A stretch of DNA of 55,823 nt from NCBI GenBank assembly GCA_944325505.1, contig CALVAJ010000013.1, positions 1 through 55,823 of the forward strand, in the 5' to 3' direction. The position numbers and the translations under genes were made by a program. Numbering within the stretch: the stretch's first letter is position 1; each line of letters opens with the position of its first letter. The DNA is from an uncultured Bacteroidales bacterium. GTDB lineage: Bacteria > Bacteroidota > Bacteroidia > Bacteroidales > UBA932. This document shows positions 25,805 through 32,525 of the stretch, piece by piece. Under the pieces are notes generated by a model, which saw nothing but the letters and a program-made list of their open reading frames with translations, was not told where the DNA came from and made no database searches.

Positions 25805-25861
25805 CACTTATGGGATGTATATTTGCATCACTTGATCGGAATTGAGTTGGATGTGTGTAGT

Positions 25862-25994
25862 ACAGGCAGGTGCCGTAGGTCAGAACTACTTCGTAACTGG
25901 TACATGGTACGCCGGTTCGAATCCGGCCCGGCAAATAGCCGGTAGCTTAGTCGGTAGAGCACATGAAAAAGAGTCTGCCCGTTTGTCGCCCTGC
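25862..25994 (+). ncRNA. Y RNA-like (YrlA-type) RNA with a circularly permuted tRNA domain
   Basis: Between the promoter and the TROVE gene the elements of a tRNA core occur in permuted order. They are: T-arm GCCGG-TTCGAAT-CCGGC (25911-25927); a 5-bp acceptor mini-helix CCGGC/GCCGG (25928-25942) capped by AAATA; U8-A9; and D-arm GCTT-AGTCGGTA-GAGC (25945-25960). CATG (25903-25906) pairs with CATG (25962-25965) where an anticodon stem would start, leaving a 4-base variable loop. Outside, GGCAG (25865-25869) pairs with CTGCC (25975-25979), and a small hairpin GTAG/CTAC lies in the 5' arm. This is the layout described for bacterial YrlA RNAs: a stem for Ro binding plus a tRNA-mimic domain. The exact ends are estimates. 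Confidence 0.8.
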
Positions 25995-26011
25995 TTTTAA
26001 AAACAGAAGCT

Positions 26012-27535
26012 ATGAAATACAACAGCAATGCAAGGTCTTCAGCCATTTGTGCCAATTATGAAGGAGAAAAATCGTATGTGATGTCTCCGGAACTGGAATT
26101 GTACACCGCTGTTGTGACAAGTTCAATGGATCGGAGCTTTTATGAGACGAAGGATTCCAGAGAAGTCCGCATGGTGCGTCTCCTGCAGAAAGTGGATCCC
26201 GTATTTGTGGCGAAACTTGCAGTATATGCCCGGACGAAGATGAATCTGCGCAGTATTCCGCTTTTCCTCCTTGTGGAATTGGCGAAAATCCATAACGGCG
26301 ATTCCCTGGTCAGTTCAGCTGTCAGCAAAACAGTGTTGAGGGCTGATGAGATAACGGAGCTTCTGGCCTGTTATCAGTGGAGGAATGAATCAGGAAAAGG
26401 AGACAAGAAATTAGGAAAACTCTCCCGTCAGATCCAGAACGGACTCAAGATGTCGTTCAACAGATTCGATGAATATCAGTTTTCAAAATATGATAGAAAG
26501 AAGGCTGTGGTAAACTTGAAGGATGCTCTGTTCCTTGTGCACCCGAAAGCCAAAGACGACGCGCAGCAGATGATTTTCGATAAGATTGCCTCCGGTTCCC
26601 TTGATGTACCATATACCTGGGAGACCCGTTTTTCTGTATTGGGGCAGAAACATTTCGGCTCGGAAGAAGATAAGATGTTGGCATTCAGGAAACTCTGGGA
26701 AGAATTGCTCGATTCGGGGAAATTGGGGTACATGGCACTGCTACGCAACTTGAGGAATATCCTCAATTCAAATGTGTCGCAAGAACATATTTCAAGGCTT
26801 TGCAGAAGACTGTCCGATCCGGTTCATGTGGCGGCTTCAAAACAGCTTCCGTTCAGATTCCTTTCGGCATATAAAGAGATAAAGAATTGCAGGTCTGTAT
26901 ATTCTTCTTCTGTGCTTTCTGCTTTGGAGCAGGCTGCCCTGGCTTCGGCTGCCAATATTGACGGCTTCGGCCCGGAAACCGGAGTGCTTGTGGCTGCGGA
27001 TGTCTCTGCTTCGATGATGCATCCGGTTTCAATGAACAGTTCAGTGGAATTATATGATATTGCCATTCTCTTGTCGATGATATTGAAAAGCCGGTGTGCA
27101 TCGGTCATAAGCGGAATGTTCGGAGACAAGTGGAAAGTCATTAATATGCCTCAGTCACACATACTTGCCAATACTATGGAGATGCGCCGTCGCGAAGGCG
27201 AAGTAGGTTACAGCACGAACGGATATAAAGTTATTGACTGGCTGATAAAAGAGGATATACGGATGGACAAGGTGATGATTTTTACAGATTGCCAGATGTG
27301 GAACAGTTTATACTCGGATGCTCATATTGAAACATTGTGGAAAAAATACAAGTCCGTCTATCCCGGTGCGAAACTTTATTTGTTCGACCTTGCAGGTTAC
27401 GGCCGAACCCCTTTGCGGATTGAGAAAAACGATGTATTCTTGATTGCAGGCTGGAGCGACAAGGTATTTGATGTGCTGTCGGCTATAGAGAAAGGAGAAA
27501 GTACATTGTCTGAAATCCGGAAGATAGAGGTATAA
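26012..27535 (+). CDS. rsr: Ro60 orthologue (Rsr), TROVE-domain protein
   Basis: A 507-residue ring-type RNA-binding protein. Residues about 20-310 form the TROVE HEAT-like ring (for example RMVRLLQKVDPVFVAKLAVYAR and MALLRNLRNILNSNV). Residues about 320-500 form a von Willebrand A domain with an intact metal-site motif DVSAS (Asp330, Ser332, Ser334) and MIFTDCQMW. Bacterial Ro proteins bind Y RNAs and help degrade or check structured RNAs, in some species together with PNPase. A Y RNA-like element lies directly upstream, ending about 17 bases before the ATG. No rtcA/rtcB or pnp gene is next to it. Confidence 0.93.
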   Translation: MKYNSNARSSAICANYEGEKSYVMSPELELYTAVVTSSMDRSFYETKDSREVRMVRLLQKVDPVFVAKLAVYARTKMNLRSIPLFLLVELAKIHNGDSLVSSAVSKTVLRADEITELLACYQWRNESGKGDKKLGKLSRQIQNGLKMSFNRFDEYQFSKYDRKKAVVNLKDALFLVHPKAKDDAQQMIFDKIASGSLDVPYTWETRFSVLGQKHFGSEEDKMLAFRKLWEELLDSGKLGYMALLRNLRNILNSNVSQEHISRLCRRLSDPVHVAASKQLPFRFLSAYKEIKNCRSVYSSSVLSALEQAALASAANIDGFGPETGVLVAADVSASMMHPVSMNSSVELYDIAILLSMILKSRCASVISGMFGDKWKVINMPQSHILANTMEMRRREGEVGYSTNGYKVIDWLIKEDIRMDKVMIFTDCQMWNSLYSDAHIETLWKKYKSVYPGAKLYLFDLAGYGRTPLRIEKNDVFLIAGWSDKVFDVLSAIEKGESTLSEIRKIEV

Positions 27536-27565
27536 GCAAATTTTTGAAACAAACCGCAGTCGCAT

Positions 27566-27760
27566 ATGCAAAAGACTTTATCGGCGTCCCTCTATGAGGA
27601 CGACAACCCTAATGAGTCAAGAGGCGACAGAGTTGAGATAAAAGACGGACTTGTAACATTCGAGCAGCGGGACTACAATATACCGGATACGTTCGACAAA
27701 TTTTCAGGGTTCATCTGTAATAATCATCTGGAAATACGATGTATATTGCGGTTAATATAA
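27566..27760 (+). CDS. Small open reading frame between rsr and the HD hydrolase gene
   Basis: A possible 64-residue protein (starts MQKTLSASLYEDD, ends EIRCILRLI) in the gap between two clear genes, on the same strand and 30 bases after the rsr stop. The part VEIKDGLVTFEQRDYNIPDTFDKFSGF looks protein-like but I do not recognise it. It may be a small partner or the remains of a longer gene. Confidence 0.35.
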   Translation: MQKTLSASLYEDDNPNESRGDRVEIKDGLVTFEQRDYNIPDTFDKFSGFICNNHLEIRCILRLI

Positions 27761-27769
27761 ACGAGTAAA

Positions 27770-28255
27770 ATGGCGATAGAAGAAACATTACAGATTGCGC
27801 TCGATGCGCACAAGGGTCAAAAAGACTTGGACGGCAAGCCTGCTATCCTGCACCCGATTGCTGTCGGTCTCATGGGCAGTAATGACGCAGAAATCAAGGC
27901 AGGTTTCCTGCACGATGTTGTCGAGGACACGAACTTGACTATTGATGATCTGCACCGGAAAGGTGTGGATGAGGATGTGCTTGCAGCATTGGAACTGCTG
28001 ACCCACGACAAGGAAACGGACTATTTCGAGTATGTCTATAAGATTGCCCATTCCGACAATTACACGGCTATCCATACGAAAATTAACGACTTGAAACACA
28101 ATTTAGACCGTGGCCGGAAGTCTTACAAGATGGCAAGGGAACTGAACGACACGGAAATGGCTGAACGGCTTAAAGGTATCAACGAAAAACATCGGAAAGC
28201 CTTGCAGATATTTGGAAATATACCCCTGTATGACAGTTTTGATAGTCTGGATTAA
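27770..28255 (+). CDS. HD-domain hydrolase, Mesh1-like (candidate small alarmone hydrolase)
   Basis: A 161-residue single-domain HD protein. All residues that Mesh1/Rel hydrolases use are present in order: His28 (HP), His48-Asp49 and Glu52-Asp53 (HDVVEDT), and Asp107 with Asn111 (NDLKHN). Such proteins remove pyrophosphate from (p)ppGpp, or in some cases act on NADPH. The match is to the hydrolase half of Rel only; there is no synthetase, TGS or ACT part. It follows rsr on the same strand and may share its transcript. Alarmone hydrolysis is a family-based prediction. Confidence 0.82.
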   Translation: MAIEETLQIALDAHKGQKDLDGKPAILHPIAVGLMGSNDAEIKAGFLHDVVEDTNLTIDDLHRKGVDEDVLAALELLTHDKETDYFEYVYKIAHSDNYTAIHTKINDLKHNLDRGRKSYKMARELNDTEMAERLKGINEKHRKALQIFGNIPLYDSFDSLD

Positions 28256-28258
28256 AAA

Positions 28259-28519
28259 ACCGAGGGGATAGAGTGGAGTGCCGTTATCGGCACCGGGTCA
28301 AGTCCGGTCAGTCGGCACCCTAATACCTTCTGAAATGGCTCTGCACCCGTTCAACCTTGCCGAATCGTGTGCGTTTGTACGCCTTGACTCTGACAAGTCT
28401 GACAATCTCCGCTCTGACGGAAATTATGACGAGTCTGCAATATGTTCTTCTTTTCATTATAGAATTCTTACTTTAGCCGTAAGAACAATTGGCTCCTCGT
28501 ATAAGTACCTCCCCTCGGT
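28259..28519. other. Intergenic region bounded by a perfect 10-bp inverted repeat, candidate structured RNA
   Basis: ACCGAGGGGA (28259-28268), 3 bases after the HD gene stop, pairs perfectly with 28510-28519. Inside are hairpin GTGCCG/CGGCAC (28278-28283 with 28288-28293, loop TTAT), a T-arm-like stem-loop ACCGG-GTCAAGT-CCGGT (28292-28308), a second CGGCAC at 28313-28318, and a TTCTTAC/GTAAGAA hairpin near 28470. An 83-codon reading frame crosses it but looks unlike a protein. Overall this suggests a folded RNA of about 260 nt, not identified. Confidence 0.45.
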
Positions 28520-28527
28520 CGTAGTCT

Positions 28528-28563
28528 AAAAAAGCAGACATCCATTTAGGGATAGATGCCTGC
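28528..28563 (-). terminator. Rho-independent terminator (minus strand)
   Basis: On the minus strand GCAGGCATC pairs with GATGTCTGC (one internal mismatch; 28563-28534) and is followed by TTTTTT (28533-28528). The nearest upstream element on that strand is structured repeat copy B, so it may end a transcript through that repeat. A further 9-bp hairpin (AAAATCATT, 28579-28601) lies between them. Confidence 0.55.
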
Positions 28564-28648
28564 CTTAATTGCTAAAGTAAAATCATTTCTATAATGATTT
28601 TGCAAAAATAATAATAATTTTCAGAACAGCAATGTTTTTGATTTTCCT

Positions 28649-28980
28649 GGTATAATTGGCATTTTGGGGCATTTTTGGTTGGTGACAATGACAAAAGTGC
28701 TTGCCGGCGTACAGTTGTCCGCACGTGTTCTGCTTCCCGTGGCACACCTGCAGTTGGTCATTATGCATAACTTTATGTAAATGAATACATTTCGGTGAAA
28801 TTCTATTTGCAGGTGTCACACTTTTATGCACACCTGCGGTGACGGATGTGTCTTACAGGTGAGCGTAGCAGGGGTTCGCTACTGCAGGTGTGCCGGGAAA
28901 TGTCACACCTGGAATTGATGCTTTTGTATAATTTCTTAAATATCAACGATTTATATTCATAAGCCATTCCCAGGTGTGCG
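28649..28980. repeat. Structured intergenic repeat, copy B
   Basis: About 332 bases homologous to 5187-5505. Half-sites ACACCTG/CAGGTGT lie at 28744-28750, 28810-28816, 28830-28836, 28885-28891 and 28905-28911; the last pair extends to 8 bp (CAGGTGTG/CACACCTG). The central hairpin is GTAGC/GCTAC (28865-28869 with 28878-28882), where the fifth pair is C-G instead of the T-A of copy A. Like copy A it lies just downstream of a minus-strand tRNA gene (here tRNA-Leu). 28981-29096 shows nothing recognisable. Confidence 0.7.
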
Positions 28981-29096
28981 GGAGGGCCAGCTGAATTCCT
29001 GTTCCTTGCTCCACACCCAAATCAACATTGGTCCTCAAAAATGGTTATGTGAGCGGCCTTTTGATACCGTTTCTCTGGGAATAATTAGAGAAAAGT

Positions 29097-29139
29097 AACA
29101 AGGGGTAATTATTTGATTTTCAAATAATTACCCCTTGTT
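29097..29139 (-). terminator. Rho-independent terminator of tRNA-Leu
   Basis: A 20-bp perfect hairpin (29097-29116 with 29120-29139, loop of three T) directly downstream of minus-strand tRNA-Leu. Its outer end on the minus strand is only weakly T-rich, so it may also serve in 3'-end processing. Confidence 0.75.
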
Positions 29140-29140
29140 G

Positions 29141-29224
29141 TACCCGGAGCCGGGGTCGAACCGGCACATCCTTTCGGACATTGGTGTTTGAGACCAACGC
29201 GTCTACCGATTCCGCCATCCGGGC
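29141..29224 (-). tRNA. tRNA-Leu (anticodon CAA)
   Basis: Minus strand: 5' GCCCGGA pairs with TCCGGGT; anticodon loop CTCAAAC gives CAA (reads UUG); a long variable arm TGTCCGAAAGGAT, as in class II tRNAs; T-arm GCCGGTTCGACCCCGGC. CCA is not encoded. Confidence 0.95.
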
Positions 29225-29271
29225 TGGTGTGGCAACGGGCGGTAGAGCCGCTGCTGTAAAAATTGGAAGTG

Positions 29272-29302
29272 CAAAGGTATTGTAAATTGTCTGAAAAAAC
29301 AA
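29272..29302 (-). promoter_or_regulatory. Promoter of tRNA-Leu
   Basis: TACCTTTG on the minus strand (29279-29272) with TTG (29302-29300) about 20 bases upstream, about 48 bases before the tRNA 5' end. Confidence 0.65.
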
Positions 29303-29427
29303 TATGCCGCGGAAATGTTTTGGAATGTCGGATGGCGATTATCCAAATGGCGGCGTCATTCTCTCTGACGAAGATAACGGACATCCATCCATACGGCGGG
29401 TACGGGAATGGCTTGACGGAAAATTTT

Positions 29428-29435
29428 TAACTTTG
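29428..29435 (+). promoter_or_regulatory. -7 box for mazG-tcdA
   Basis: TAACTTTG (TAnnTTTG) 30 bases before the mazG ATG at 29465. Confidence 0.6.
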
Positions 29436-29464
29436 CACCGCAAATCAATAGCGATGCATTGAAA

Positions 29465-30283
29465 ATGAATACAAGAGAAGAAAAACTGGCGGCTTTCGGC
29501 CGTATTCTGGACATAATGGACGAGCTGCGTGTCAAATGCCCGTGGGACAGGGAACAGACATCCGAATCCCTCAGGCCGCAGACCATAGAGGAAGTCTATG
29601 AACTCAGTGATGCCATTCTCAAAAATGACGGCAAGAATATTTCCAAGGAACTGGGCGATGTCCTCCTGCATGTAATATTCTATTCCAAAATAGGGGAGGA
29701 GAAAGGACAGTTCGATATTGCAGATGTCATCAATCTGTTGTGTGACAAGCTGATATACCGTCATCCGCATGTCTTCTCCACTGTCCAGGTGGAGAATTCC
29801 GCGCAGGTGATGCAGAACTGGGAAATGCTTAAGGCCAAGGAAAAGGACGGCAACAAGCGCATACTTTCAGGTGTCCCTGATGCCCTTCCTCCGCTTCTGA
29901 AAGCATACAGGATGCAGGATAAGGCCCGCGGAGTCGGATTCGACTGGGAGAAGAAAGAGGATGTCTGGGACAAGGTGAAAGAGGAACTGTGTGAATATCA
30001 GGCAGAACTGGACTGTATGGAGGCGGCGTCTTCCGAGCAGGAGCGGAAAGCTGCATACGACAGGGCCGAAGGAGAGCTCGGCGACTATCTTTTCGCCGTT
30101 GTGAATGCTGCAAGACTCTACGGCCTTAACCCTGATACCGCACTGGAACGCACCTGTGCCAAATTCAAGAGACGCTTCACCTATCTGGAAGAGCATACCA
30201 TCCGCCAGGGACGCAACCTGCATGATATGACCCTTGAAGAGATGGATGCCATCTGGGACGAGGCCAAGGCGAAAGGACTTTGA
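29465..30283 (+). CDS. mazG: Nucleoside triphosphate pyrophosphohydrolase MazG
   Basis: MazG hydrolyses (d)NTPs to NMP and pyrophosphate, cleaning the nucleotide pool. The N-terminal MazG domain shows DELRVKCPWDREQT, the metal site EEVYE with KELGDVLLHVIFYSKIGEE (ExxE and ExxD), and YRHPHVF. A second MazG-like half follows (ELGDYLFAVVNAARLYGLNPDTALERT...KFKRRFTYLE). About 272 residues, the usual two-domain size. An in-frame TTG at 29459 is ignored in favour of the ATG. tcdA starts 3 bases after the stop, so the two form an operon. Confidence 0.96.
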   Translation: MNTREEKLAAFGRILDIMDELRVKCPWDREQTSESLRPQTIEEVYELSDAILKNDGKNISKELGDVLLHVIFYSKIGEEKGQFDIADVINLLCDKLIYRHPHVFSTVQVENSAQVMQNWEMLKAKEKDGNKRILSGVPDALPPLLKAYRMQDKARGVGFDWEKKEDVWDKVKEELCEYQAELDCMEAASSEQERKAAYDRAEGELGDYLFAVVNAARLYGLNPDTALERTCAKFKRRFTYLEEHTIRQGRNLHDMTLEEMDAIWDEAKAKGL

Positions 30284-30286
30284 AAA

Positions 30287-31006
30287 ATGGAAATCTGGAA
30301 AGAACGTACAGCGATGCTTATAGGAGAAGAAGGCCTGGAAAGGCTTTCGGAATCTTGTGTAGCTGTAATCGGAGTCGGAGGAGTCGGCGGCTATGCCGCT
30401 GAAATGGTAGTGCGTTCAGGTGTCGGCCGCCTTATAATCATGGACAGCGATGATGTTTCCGTGTCCAACAAGAACCGTCAGCTTCTGGCGCTGGATTCGA
30501 CAGTAGGAAGGCCCAAGTGTGATGTCCTGAAAGAAAGACTGCTTGACATCAATCCGCAGCTGGACATCACTGTGATAAAAGAGTATCTGGAAGCGGATGC
30601 AGTGGAGTCCGTTCTGGGAGGCTATAAGATAGATTTCCTGGTGGATGCCATAGATACACTGTCACCGAAAATGGCTCTTATAAAATATTGTATGGACAGG
30701 CACATACCGCTGGTATCATCCATGGGGGCCGGGGCCAAGACCGATGCCACCAAAGTGAGGCTCACGGACATATCCAAGTCCTTCAACTGTCCTCTGGCTT
30801 TCGTAGTGCGCAAGAGGCTCAGACGGATGGGGATAAGGAAGGGATTCCAGATAGTGTTTTCCGAAGAACTCCCGAAAAAGGAAGCGATTGTCGAATGCGA
30901 TGACCGCAACAAGAAGTCCCTTGTCGGGACCATATCCTATATTCCTGCGGTATTCGGCTGTGTCTGCGCCCAGGCCGCCATTGAATCCCTGTTACAGAAA
31001 GCGTGA
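30287..31006 (+). CDS. tcdA: tRNA threonylcarbamoyladenosine dehydratase
   Basis: TcdA is an E1-like, ThiF-family enzyme that uses ATP to cyclise t6A37 of tRNAs to ct6A. The nucleotide site VAVIGVGGVGGYAAEMVVRSG, the RSGVGRLIIMDSDDVSVSNKNRQ arm and the DAIDTLSPKMALIKYC segment match TcdA. Length 239 is slightly shorter than E. coli TcdA. It is co-transcribed with mazG. Confidence 0.93.
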   Translation: MEIWKERTAMLIGEEGLERLSESCVAVIGVGGVGGYAAEMVVRSGVGRLIIMDSDDVSVSNKNRQLLALDSTVGRPKCDVLKERLLDINPQLDITVIKEYLEADAVESVLGGYKIDFLVDAIDTLSPKMALIKYCMDRHIPLVSSMGAGAKTDATKVRLTDISKSFNCPLAFVVRKRLRRMGIRKGFQIVFSEELPKKEAIVECDDRNKKSLVGTISYIPAVFGCVCAQAAIESLLQKA

Positions 31007-31040
31007 ACCTTTTTCAGGGAAAGTCACAGAAAGACAGTCA

Positions 31041-31113
31041 ATATGTGTTAAGTGTTTTCTGTAAAAAACATTTTAACACATATTTTATTTTCTATAGAAA
31101 ACACCTATCTTTG
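31041..31113 (+). promoter_or_regulatory. Inverted repeats and -7 box before the first DUF4143 ATPase
   Basis: ATATGTGTTAA (31041-31051) pairs perfectly with 31073-31083, with an inner TGTTTT/AAAACA. An alternative pair GTGTTTTCT (31052-31060) with AGAAAACAC (31096-31104) would form a competing structure next to the -7 box TATCTTTG (31106-31113). The ATG follows 16 bases later. It looks like an operator or self-regulatory site. Confidence 0.6.
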
Positions 31114-31129
31114 GTGAAAAATCAGGATT

Positions 31130-32335
31130 ATGGAAAAACTTTTTGAACGCCACGATGAATATCTGAATGTTGTCCCTATGGATTTCATTCGGAGTTTCAT
31201 GTACACCATAAACTGGAATAGCAGGCTTGTTTGCATAAAGGGACCGAAGGGCGTTGGAAAATCCACTTTAATCCTGCAGAAAATCAAAAAAGACTTCGCT
31301 GTCGGGGACAGACATGTGCTATATTGCGCTGCAGATACAGGCTATTTTTCCACCCATACCCTGGTTGATACGGTTGACCGGTTTGTCAAACTGGGAGGGA
31401 GATATATCTTTATTGATGAAATTCACAAATATGATGGATGGAGTCAGGAATTGAAAGAAATATATGATCTGCACAGGGAACTGCATATTGTTGTCAGCGG
31501 CAGTTCATTGCTGGAAATAAACAATGGGAAGGTGGATCTGTCAAGAAGAATGGTGGAGTATGAAATGCCTGGAATGTCTTTCCGGGAATACCTGTGCTTC
31601 ACGACAGGTCTGGATTTCGTTCCGACAAGTCTTGACAATCTTCTGGAAAATGCATCTTTCTTCTGCAATGAAATAAAAAAGAAGTGTTATCCGTTAGAAC
31701 ATTTCAGCCAATATCTCAGAACCGGGTACTACCCTTTCTATTTTGAAGATAGGTTTACATATAATTTCCGCATTGAAAATATTATCAATTACACTATTGA
31801 CACGGAATTGACGGCTCAAAGAAATATTGAATCCGGAAATACCAGAAAAATAAAGGCTCTGCTCCAGATTATTTCCGGGTTGGTCCCGTTTGAAGTGGAT
31901 ATAGCAAAAATTTCAAGAAATATCGGCATCCAGCGTCTGACAACACTGAAATATCTCAAAAGTCTGGAAGAGGCCAGGATTATAAGAAGACTGTTTACGG
32001 ATCTGTCATCTACGGGAGATTTACAGAAACCGGATAAAATTCTTCTGGATAATACCAACCTTCTATATATCCTTTCACTGGAAATGCCTGAAAAAGGAAC
32101 TGTACGGGAGACTTTTTTCTGTAACCAACTTGCCTCTGCCGGGCATACGGTGGAGTACGGTGGAATGAAAACAGGTGATTTCCGTATAGACAGAAAATAT
32201 ATTATCGAGGTCGGAGGCCGGGACAAGGATTTCAGTCAGATAAAGGATGCGGAAAACGGGTATGTGGCGGCGGATGATATCGATTCCGGAATATTCAGAA
32301 AAATCCCTCTGTGGGCTTTCGGATTCCTGTATTGA
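31130..32335 (+). CDS. ATP-binding protein, AAA_14 / DUF4143 family (first copy)
   Basis: A 401-residue P-loop ATPase with a C-terminal DUF4143 nuclease-like domain. Walker A is GPKGVGKST (residues about 43-51), Walker B is YIFIDEIHK, and SGSSLLEI is the sensor segment. The C-terminal half includes NNLLYILS-like LLDNTNLLYILSLEM and IEVGGRDKDFSQI. The cellular role of this very common family is unknown; roles in defence or conflict systems have been suggested. The gene is AT-richer than its neighbours and has its own promoter covered by inverted repeats. A second member lies at 44476. Confidence 0.9.
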   Translation: MEKLFERHDEYLNVVPMDFIRSFMYTINWNSRLVCIKGPKGVGKSTLILQKIKKDFAVGDRHVLYCAADTGYFSTHTLVDTVDRFVKLGGRYIFIDEIHKYDGWSQELKEIYDLHRELHIVVSGSSLLEINNGKVDLSRRMVEYEMPGMSFREYLCFTTGLDFVPTSLDNLLENASFFCNEIKKKCYPLEHFSQYLRTGYYPFYFEDRFTYNFRIENIINYTIDTELTAQRNIESGNTRKIKALLQIISGLVPFEVDIAKISRNIGIQRLTTLKYLKSLEEARIIRRLFTDLSSTGDLQKPDKILLDNTNLLYILSLEMPEKGTVRETFFCNQLASAGHTVEYGGMKTGDFRIDRKYIIEVGGRDKDFSQIKDAENGYVAADDIDSGIFRKIPLWAFGFLY

Positions 32336-32456
32336 CCCGGGCTCTGGATTATCGGAACGATTTCGTCTCAAGGGCCGGATTTACCTTTGCTTATCGCGGC
32401 CTCTTGCCAGGAGCCTTATCTGCATGTTGACAGGACTTGTATTATATAATTTTTAC

Positions 32457-32498
32457 TACCTTTGCATCCGGTAAGTTGGCGAAAGCCAAGCCGGATGC
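32457..32498 (+). promoter_or_regulatory. Promoter with overlapping inverted repeat
   Basis: -7 box TACCTTTG (32457-32464) overlaps the start of GCATCCGG (32464-32471), which pairs with CCGGATGC (32491-32498). An inner stem TTGGC-GAAA-GCCAA sits between. The outer arm lies at the expected start site, so it is more likely a DNA operator than a complete RNA hairpin. Another TACCTTTG at 32382-32389 could be a second start. Confidence 0.5.
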
Positions 32499-32525
32499 GT
32501 TTATTGTATTAAAATACAGAGATTT

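Noticed and set aside
25911-25960. T-arm and D-arm considered as a normal or broken tRNA gene
   Set aside because: The arms occur in the wrong order for a tRNA and share a capped acceptor helix without an anticodon arm; the permuted Y RNA-like fold explains all parts.
28259-28519. Inverted-repeat-closed RNA considered as a retron or diversity-generating element
   Set aside because: No reverse transcriptase gene lies anywhere near it.
28278-28529. 83-codon frame within the inverted-repeat-bounded region
   Set aside because: Overlaps predicted hairpins, lacks a promoter-linked start and resembles no protein.
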